A stretch of 12,061 nt of DNA from NCBI GenBank assembly GCA_002350065.1, contig DEDQ01000044.1:27779-39839 (forward strand). Reading direction: 5' to 3'. The DNA is from Ruminococcus flavefaciens (GTDB taxonomy: Bacteria; Bacillota; Clostridia; Oscillospirales; Ruminococcaceae). This document shows, in pieces, positions 7,097 to 12,061 of this stretch (its first letter is position 1; every line of letters starts with the position of its first letter). The position numbers and the translations under genes were made by a program. The notes beneath the pieces were generated by a model. That model was not told the DNA's origin, made no database searches, and saw nothing but the letters and a program-made list of their open reading frames with translations.

Positions 7097-8999
7097 ACTG
7101 TTCAGTTGGTTCTGAGGGGGAGGGAGTTGCTGATGAGTCTGCGTCTGTACCTGCTTTGCCGAACTGGAAATCAGGTCTGCCGCCTTTTCCGCCTTCGCCG
7201 CCTCTGTTCATTGAGCCCATGTCGCTGATTTTTATATCGGAGGCGGATATTTTATCGCTGTCATTCTGCTTTGAGGTGTCTGCACTGAGTTCGCCGTCAA
7301 GCTGAGCACGTATGCTTTCAGCTCGGAGCAGGCAGAATTGTTTGAGGGTCTTGTATCCTGTTTTGAATTCATCGGCTGTGTAGAATGCCGAGGTCTCCTT
7401 TTCCACGTAGGGGAGTATCATCTCGTATATCGCGTCTATCTGCTTCTCGAATTCGCCTGATTCAAAATAGTTTGTGAGAAGCTCGTTGTAGACCTCGTGA
7501 TATTTTTCGAGGTATTCCTCGTTCTCGGATATCCATGACCACATCGGACGTGAATCCGCATCGGCACCTGAGAGGGGAGTGTCGATTCCGGTATTCACGA
7601 GTGATGCTGCGTCTGTGAGGCTTTCCTTATCAAAGGATTTGTCAGACTTGCTGCCGGCTTCCTTTCCGCCGCCGAAGCCTCCGCCCATGCCGCCGAATGC
7701 GAGATTGTAGTCCCACGGGAGCATTGAGAGCTTTCCGTCATTTTCGTAGAGGTAGTAGTTGTGCAGCATATTGCCGGTGTAGCTGTCGTAGTTGAGCACG
7801 AAATTGTGTGCCGCGAAGTAGCGTATGACCTCGTCGGTGTCGATACAGCTCTCAAGGTCGCTGCCCTCGGAGAGAGCCTTCAATGCCGCGATAACACGCT
7901 GATTTGATTCCTCATCTGCGTCGGTGACGGAGTTGTCGAATATGTCAGAATAACTTGATATCTCGTCATCTGTGTAGGCAAGTGAAGCTCCGCTCGACGA
8001 TGAGCCGAATCCGCCGAAGCCTCCGAATCCGCCGGGCATACCGCCCTCTGCAAAGTCAGGCATTTCGCCGCCTGAGAAGTCAGGCATTTCGCCGTCTGCG
8101 GGCATTGATGGCATTTCCATTCCCTCGGGCATTGTGAGATCCTCTGGCATTCCGGAGAAGCCGCCGCCCATATCCGGACGTCCGCCTTTTCCGCGTTTTT
8201 CACTGTTTTCGCCGTCGGGAGGTGCTGCTCCCTCGGGAGGCTCAAAGCCCTCCGGCATTGTGGTATCCTCGCCCATTTCCGGCTTTTTCATATCACCGCC
8301 GCCGACTTTGTCCATATTGCTGAGCTGCTCCGTTTCGGGCTTGTAGAGCTCGCCTTCGCCGTCCTGAGTGCGGTCAAGATAGGATTCGCTTATGTCCTCT
8401 ATCGCGATGTAAAGACCGTGGTCCTCGCCGTTTACAGTGAGCCATACGTAGCTCACAAGCGGAGAATCTACTCCCGCCTGACGGAATATCTCGTAGCTGA
8501 GGTAGTCCTTCATATATGTGGCGTCGGCGTAGATGTTGTTGAGATTGAGCTTGTTAAGCCCGTAGTAGGTCTGTCCCTCGACGTATTTGCCGAAATTGAC
8601 CTTGAAGCTGTAGCGGTCGTTGTCCTCGTCGGAGGCGATAGATGAGAGGCTCGTATTGCCCTTTGTCGAGAATGCAACGCTGCTGAATTCCTCGCCGTCA
8701 ATGGTGATATCAACGTCGTACTTGGTTTTCTCGAGAGGGTTTTCCTTGAGGTCAGACCAGTCGCTCTCGGCAATATCTATATTGATATTGTGAACATAGG
8801 ACGTATCAAAAAGCTTGCTTTCATATTCCGCACTGTCCGAGTTCGATGTCCTTGAAGCTTCTGAGGACTGAGAAGAGCTTGCTATATCCTCGGAAGAATT
8901 GAGCTTTAAACTGTTTAATGAACAGCTCGACAGTGAGAAAACGAGCACTGAAAGTGCCATTGCGAATGCTGTGTAGTGCTTGAATGAACGTTTTTTCAT
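7095..8999 (-). CDS. CotH-family kinase-like lipoprotein with Met/Gly/Pro-rich insert
   Basis: CotH proteins are atypical kinases, first known as spore-coat protein kinases; related domains also occur in secreted and cellulosomal proteins. The 634 residues start with a lipoprotein signal (basic MKKRSFK, hydrophobic 10-22, lipobox LSSC with Cys26), so the protein is probably anchored outside the cell. A Ser/Asp/Glu-rich linker runs to about 60. The CotH domain starts near 65 (VHNINIDIAESDW; FSTKGNTS, 110-117; GLNKLNLNN, 147-155; VNGEDHGLYIAIEDI, 189-203) and continues at 343-565, with NMLHNYYLYENDGKLSMLPWDY around Asp430 as the likely metal-binding site. Between these parts lies a low-complexity insert (about 229-337) with 13 Met, many Gly/Pro/Asp/Glu and GGFGGFGGFG. 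The C terminus (600-634) is again Gly-rich. The ribosome binding site is an unusual GGGGG (9007-9011), seven bases from the ATG. The family call is good; substrate and activity are unknown. Confidence 0.88.
   Translation of the reverse strand: MKKRSFKHYTAFAMALSVLVFSLSSCSLNSLKLNSSEDIASSSQSSEASRTSNSDSAEYESKLFDTSYVHNINIDIAESDWSDLKENPLEKTKYDVDITIDGEEFSSVAFSTKGNTSLSSIASDEDNDRYSFKVNFGKYVEGQTYYGLNKLNLNNIYADATYMKDYLSYEIFRQAGVDSPLVSYVWLTVNGEDHGLYIAIEDISESYLDRTQDGEGELYKPETEQLSNMDKVGGGDMKKPEMGEDTTMPEGFEPPEGAAPPDGENSEKRGKGGRPDMGGGFSGMPEDLTMPEGMEMPSMPADGEMPDFSGGEMPDFAEGGMPGGFGGFGGFGSSSSGASLAYTDDEISSYSDIFDNSVTDADEESNQRVIAALKALSEGSDLESCIDTDEVIRYFAAHNFVLNYDSYTGNMLHNYYLYENDGKLSMLPWDYNLAFGGMGGGFGGGKEAGSKSDKSFDKESLTDAASLVNTGIDTPLSGADADSRPMWSWISENEEYLEKYHEVYNELLTNYFESGEFEKQIDAIYEMILPYVEKETSAFYTADEFKTGYKTLKQFCLLRAESIRAQLDGELSADTSKQNDSDKISASDIKISDMGSMNRGGEGGKGGRPDFQFGKAGTDADSSATPSPSEPTEQ
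8053..8094. repeat. 18-bp direct repeat, 24-bp period, inside the cotH insert
   Basis: AAGTCAGGCATTTCGCCG occurs at 8053-8070 and again at 8077-8094. The 24-base period equals eight codons and gives the repeated peptides GEMPDFSG and GEMPDFAE (residues 303-318 of the CotH-like protein). The identical DNA suggests a recent tandem duplication and a site prone to copy-number change without frameshift. Confidence 0.85.
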
Positions 9000-9028
9000 T
9001 ATAGTTCCCCCTTTTCTGTTATGCTTTG

Positions 9029-9057
9029 ATTATAATGCTCCGAGCTTAAAGCAAACT
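9029..9057 (-). promoter_or_regulatory. Possible promoter of the cotH-like gene
   Basis: On the minus strand a perfect TATAAT (9029-9034) lies 30 bases upstream of the start codon, predicting transcription from about 9022 and a leader near 22 bases. The -35 is poor: at 17-base spacing the hexamer is AGTTTG (9052-9057). A weak -35 with a perfect -10 suggests that an activator may be needed. Confidence 0.45.
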
Positions 9058-9079
9058 TAAATGATTATGACAGCTTAAT
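9045..9079. repeat. CTTAA repeats over and upstream of the cotH -35 region
   Basis: CTTAAA occurs at 9045-9050 and 9056-9061, 11 bases apart, and CTTAAT at 9074-9079, 18 bases further on. On the minus strand these read as TTTAAG and ATTAAG. Direct hexamers with an 11-base period overlapping a poor -35 are the pattern used by OmpR/PhoB-type response regulators; the assignment is inference from spacing only. Confidence 0.35.
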
Positions 9080-9136
9080 GAAAAAACACGCTTCAACCTG
9101 TTAAGATTGTGAAAAAATATGTAATATCAGTGAATG

Positions 9137-9157
9137 AAAATGAAAAATGTTCATTTT
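9137..9157. promoter_or_regulatory. 21-base inverted repeat upstream of the cellulase promoter
   Basis: Perfect 8-base arms AAAATGAA (9137-9144) and TTCATTTT (9150-9157) flank the 5-base centre AAATG. The dyad ends 26 bases before the -35 box of the GH5 gene and lies about 100 bases upstream of the cotH promoter. It has the same arm and centre lengths as the floT dyad but a different sequence. A role as binding site for a regulator of the enzyme gene is plausible; A+T richness makes chance more likely than for the floT site. Confidence 0.4.
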
Positions 9158-9183
9158 ATCCACCATATGTATTGTATTTGGGG

Positions 9184-9212
9184 TTGAAACGTGTATAGAT
9201 ATTGTATATAAT
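9184..9212 (+). promoter_or_regulatory. Sigma-A-type promoter of the GH5 enzyme gene
   Basis: TTGAAA (9184-9189), a 17-base spacer and a perfect TATAAT (9207-9212) predict transcription from about 9219 and a leader near 63 bases. ATTGTAT appears at 9171-9177 and 9201-9207 around the promoter. Confidence 0.75.
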
Positions 9213-9223
9213 TATTATAAGGA

Positions 9224-9251
9224 AATGTGGGCGCGTTTTTTGCTCCGCATT
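9224..9251 (+). other. Stem-loop near the 5' end of the GH5 gene leader
   Basis: AATGTGG (9224-9230) can pair with CCGCATT (9245-9251), seven pairs including one U-G, around a 14-base loop that contains a run of six T. It would form within the first bases of the mRNA and ends 19 bases before the AAGGAG ribosome binding site, so it does not mask that site. A stabilising hairpin is more likely than a terminator, since no T tract follows the stem. Confidence 0.35.
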
Positions 9252-9281
9252 ATCAGACATAATTCTATCTAAGGAGTTGAT

Positions 9282-12061
9282 ATGATGAAGTTAACCAAAC
9301 CTCTTTCAGCCGCTGTTTCTGCGGTGATGCTTCTCTCATTCTCAGCACCTTCCGTATCTTCCGTTCTTCCCGCTTCTGCAGCAGATAACGGAGAAATGCG
9401 GAATATCTCGACGATCGAGCTGGTAAAGGATATGGGCATAGGCATCAACCTCGGAAACACCCTTGAATCCGCCGGCGACTGGATCGCTACAAGCACTGAC
9501 GGCTCTGTCAAGGCTTATGAGACCGCATGGGGAAGTCCTGAGATCACTAAGGCGATGATACAGGGCTACGCCAATGAAGGCTTCGGCGTTCTGAGAATTC
9601 CTGTTGCGTGGTCCAACCGCATGAAGAATGACGGCACTTACACTATCGACAAGGACTACATGGAGAGAGTTACCCAGATAGTTGACTGGACTCTCGACGC
9701 CGGTATGTACGCTATCGTCAATATCCACTGGGATAACGGCTGGATGAACGACCTTCCCAACAACGAGGACGCCTGCATCAACCGCTTCACTACTATGTGG
9801 GAGCAGATAAGCGACAACTTCAAGGACTACGGCGATCACCTCATGTTCGAGGCTCAGAATGAGGAGCTCGGCTGGAACGATATATGGAACCAGTGGAGCA
9901 ACGTCGGCGACAAGGAAAAGTCGTATGCGCTGGTGAACACCGTGAACAAGAAGTTCATCGACACTGTAAGAGCTTCCGGCTCTAACAACTCTTTCCGTCA
10001 CCTGCTTATCTCAGGCTACAATACCGACCTCAACCTCACCTGCGACCCGCTGTTTGAGATCCCGTATGATCCGGTAAACAGACTCGCAGTTTCGGTACAC
10101 TACTATATCCCCTCAACGTTTGCTATCCTCGAAGAGGACGCTGACTGGGGCAAATCACAGTATTCATGGGGCTCAGCTTCGGATATTCAGGAGCTCGAGA
10201 AAAACCTCGACCTCGTGAAGTCTACCTTCTATGATAAGGGTACTCCTGTTATCATCGGCGAGTATGGCTGTCCCACAAAGAATAAGGACCCCGAGTCGGT
10301 ACGCAAGTACCTCTCAACAGTATGCCGCGAGGCTTGCGAGCGCGAGCTCTGCCCCGTACTCTGGGATACTCCCGTTGACGGTCACTACGACCGCTCGACC
10401 TGCAAGCTCAAGGATTCAGCTCTCAGCACAGAGTTCAAGAGCATTGTTGCTGATAACTTCTCAGGCAGCAATGATGACCCGCCGGTTGTTGACCCCGGCA
10501 ATCAGACCGTTTACTTCCATGACACATTTGAAAGCGGCGCAGGCGACTGGACAGGCAGAGGCGCTGCTTCCGTAAAGGCTGCAAGCAAGGCTTTTGAAGG
10601 CAGCGGCTCTATCTACGTTTCCGGCAGAACTTCTGCTTGGAACGGTGCGTGCCGTCCTCTCGGCTCTGATTTCGTAGCCGGTCAGTCATACAGCTTCAGC
10701 GCAAATGTTATGTTCGACAGCGGAAGCTCTTCCGATACCTTCTACCTCAAGCTCCAGTATAAGGACGCTTCCGGTACAACAAGCTATGCCGGCATCGCAG
10801 AGGCTGAGACTATCAAGGGCTCATGGGTACAGCTCCAGAACACAAGCTACAAGCTCCCCGCAGGCGCTACCGATATGCAGATATACGTTGAGACTCCCGA
10901 CAGTACCAACGATTTCTATGTTGACGATGTTTACGGCGCTTCCGCAGGCTCAGCTTTCAAGGGCGCTGGCGGCTCAAAGAAGCTCACACGCGGAGATGTG
11001 GACTACGACGGACGTATTTCCGTATTCGATGTTACACTCGCAAGACAGATACTCACAGGTCAGCTCGACAACGCTGCCGCTTTAAAGGCTGCTGACGCTG
11101 ACGGCAGCGGCAAGGTCGAGGCAAACGACCTCGTCCTCATCTATGAATTCGTTATGGGCAAGATAACCTCATTCCCGATACCTCCTAAGCCCGATAATCC
11201 TTGGGACGACTATCAGGAGACTGCTTCCGCTCAGTATGTAAGCTTCTACCAGAGCGGTATCTGCAACATGGGCAACACTTACCGCCTCGCTAAGAAGCTC
11301 GAGGCTGCTGAGGCTGGCGAGAAGCTCACTCTTGCATATCTCGGCGGTTCTATCACCGAGGGCAAGAACTACAGCAGACCGTTCTCAGAGTATATCAAGA
11401 ACACATTCGCTAAGGGCAGCTTCAAGGAAGTAAATGCTGGTCTTTCCGGTACTTCTTCAGTTGTCGGACTTGTCCGCAGCGAAAAGGATATATGCAGCCA
11501 GAATCCTGACATCATCGTTCTCGAGTTCTCAGTTAACGACCATGAGGGTATCATGTACAAGAAGTCCTTCGAGAGCGTTATCAAGAAGTTCCTCTCACTC
11601 CCGAATGAGCCCGCTGTTATCGTTCTCATCACTACTTCTAAGGGCGGTTATTCCAGCCAGCAGCAGATGGAGAGCATAGGCAAGAACTTCGACGTTCCTG
11701 TTATCAGTATGCACAACGCACTCACTAAGGCATTCAACAGCGGCTTCCTCAAGAAGGACGACTACTTCCAGGACGACTACCACCCGCACGCTAAGGGCGG
11801 TCAGCTCATGGCTGACGTTATGGCATACTATGTTCGTCAGGCTATGAAGACTGAGAATCGCTCGGATTCTTATGAGCTGCCGAGCAAGTCGGTATACGGC
11901 TCTGAGTATTACACCTGCATCAATGCTGACCCGAGCAGCGACCTCCAGAACTTCAACTCAGGTTCATTCACAAGAGGCAGCGGCTACAGCTCGCTCCCGT
12001 ATGGATATACTTCAAGCGGCGGCTCGCCTATGACATTCAAGGCTAAGGGCAAGGGTCTCAT
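9282..12061 (+). CDS. Secreted cellulosomal enzyme: GH5 - CBM22-like - dockerin - SGNH esterase, partial at 3' end
   Basis: A single open frame of 926 codons runs off the right edge without a stop. AAGGAG (9271-9276) serves two adjacent ATGs (9282 or 9285). Modules in order: a signal peptide (1 to about 34, ASAA); a GH5 beta-1,4-glycanase (about 40-393); a CBM22/CBM4_9-like beta-sandwich (about 410-555); a dockerin (about 568-630); a Pro-rich linker; an SGNH hydrolase (about 680-856); and the start of another region (857-926). GH5 residues: NIHW with His149, FEAQNEEL with acid/base Glu194, VHYYIP (272-277), IGEYG with nucleophile Glu327, LWD with Trp361. Dockerin calcium loops: D572/D574/D576/D583 and D605/D607/S609/D616. 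SGNH blocks: GGSITEG with Ser690, Gly723, VNDH with Asn752, and DDYHPH with Asp831/His834. It would cut a beta-glucan such as cellulose or xyloglucan, deacetylate hemicellulose, and dock on a scaffoldin cohesin outside the cell. Exact substrates are inference. Confidence 0.93.
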   Translation, partial: MMKLTKPLSAAVSAVMLLSFSAPSVSSVLPASAADNGEMRNISTIELVKDMGIGINLGNTLESAGDWIATSTDGSVKAYETAWGSPEITKAMIQGYANEGFGVLRIPVAWSNRMKNDGTYTIDKDYMERVTQIVDWTLDAGMYAIVNIHWDNGWMNDLPNNEDACINRFTTMWEQISDNFKDYGDHLMFEAQNEELGWNDIWNQWSNVGDKEKSYALVNTVNKKFIDTVRASGSNNSFRHLLISGYNTDLNLTCDPLFEIPYDPVNRLAVSVHYYIPSTFAILEEDADWGKSQYSWGSASDIQELEKNLDLVKSTFYDKGTPVIIGEYGCPTKNKDPESVRKYLSTVCREACERELCPVLWDTPVDGHYDRSTCKLKDSALSTEFKSIVADNFSGSNDDPPVVDPGNQTVYFHDTFESGAGDWTGRGAASVKAASKAFEGSGSIYVSGRTSAWNGACRPLGSDFVAGQSYSFSANVMFDSGSSSDTFYLKLQYKDASGTTSYAGIAEAETIKGSWVQLQNTSYKLPAGATDMQIYVETPDSTNDFYVDDVYGASAGSAFKGAGGSKKLTRGDVDYDGRISVFDVTLARQILTGQLDNAAALKAADADGSGKVEANDLVLIYEFVMGKITSFPIPPKPDNPWDDYQETASAQYVSFYQSGICNMGNTYRLAKKLEAAEAGEKLTLAYLGGSITEGKNYSRPFSEYIKNTFAKGSFKEVNAGLSGTSSVVGLVRSEKDICSQNPDIIVLEFSVNDHEGIMYKKSFESVIKKFLSLPNEPAVIVLITTSKGGYSSQQQMESIGKNFDVPVISMHNALTKAFNSGFLKKDDYFQDDYHPHAKGGQLMADVMAYYVRQAMKTENRSDSYELPSKSVYGSEYYTCINADPSSDLQNFNSGSFTRGSGYSSLPYGYTSSGGSPMTFKAKGKGL

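Noticed and set aside
9342..10001. 219-codon minus-strand frame inside the GH5 gene
   Set aside because: Antisense to an intact signal-peptide/GH5 coding region with conserved catalytic residues; no ribosome binding site or motif.
11160..11280. Possible fusion or frameshift between two genes at the dockerin/SGNH junction
   Set aside because: I read the frame codon by codon from 9282 to the edge with no stop and found a normal Pro-rich linker, no ribosome binding site and no start codon in suitable context.

Overview
The window looks like chromosomal DNA of a cellulolytic Ruminococcus-type bacterium (Firmicutes, Clostridia; R. flavefaciens / R. albus / R. champanellensis kind). The main reason is a secreted, dockerin-bearing GH5 plant-wall enzyme at the right edge. 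A Gram-positive SpoIIE phosphatase, strong AGGAGG-type ribosome binding sites and A+T-rich gaps with near-consensus sigma-A promoters agree with this. The species call is inference. No rRNA, tRNA, CRISPR array, insertion sequence or phage gene is visible.

Left part (1-2805, minus strand): a glycogen operon, glgB then glgC with 29 bases between them. glgC runs off the left edge. A good promoter lies just upstream of glgB. GlgB carries an unusual basic Lys/Ala/Pro tail. ADP-glucose made by GlgC would feed a glycogen synthase not seen here, and GlgB would branch the polymer.

Middle (2959-7091): spoIIE, a polytopic membrane PP2C phosphatase of the sporulation pathway, is on the minus strand. It diverges from a flotillin gene (floT) on the plus strand. 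The 346-base gap between them holds a spoIIE promoter with Spo0A-box-like sequences in a dyad over its -35 region. It also holds a perfect consensus promoter for floT, with a 21-base inverted repeat at the predicted transcription start. floT ends at a strong hairpin terminator that it shares with the convergent cotH gene.

Right part (7095-12061): a CotH-family kinase-like lipoprotein with a long Met/Gly/Pro-rich insert (minus strand) diverges from a large secreted modular enzyme (plus strand, open at the right edge). The enzyme reads signal peptide, GH5, CBM22-like, dockerin, SGNH esterase, then the start of a further region. The dockerin is internal, so the protein would tether both a glycanase and an esterase to the cellulosome. 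The 282-base gap between cotH and the enzyme gene carries both promoters, a perfect 8-bp inverted repeat and CTTAA repeats that may regulate one or both.

The most interesting points are the internal-dockerin GH5/esterase, the Met-rich CotH lipoprotein beside it, the possible Spo0A control of spoIIE in a lineage not usually grown as a spore former, and the dyad at the flotillin promoter. None amounts to a proven new system.
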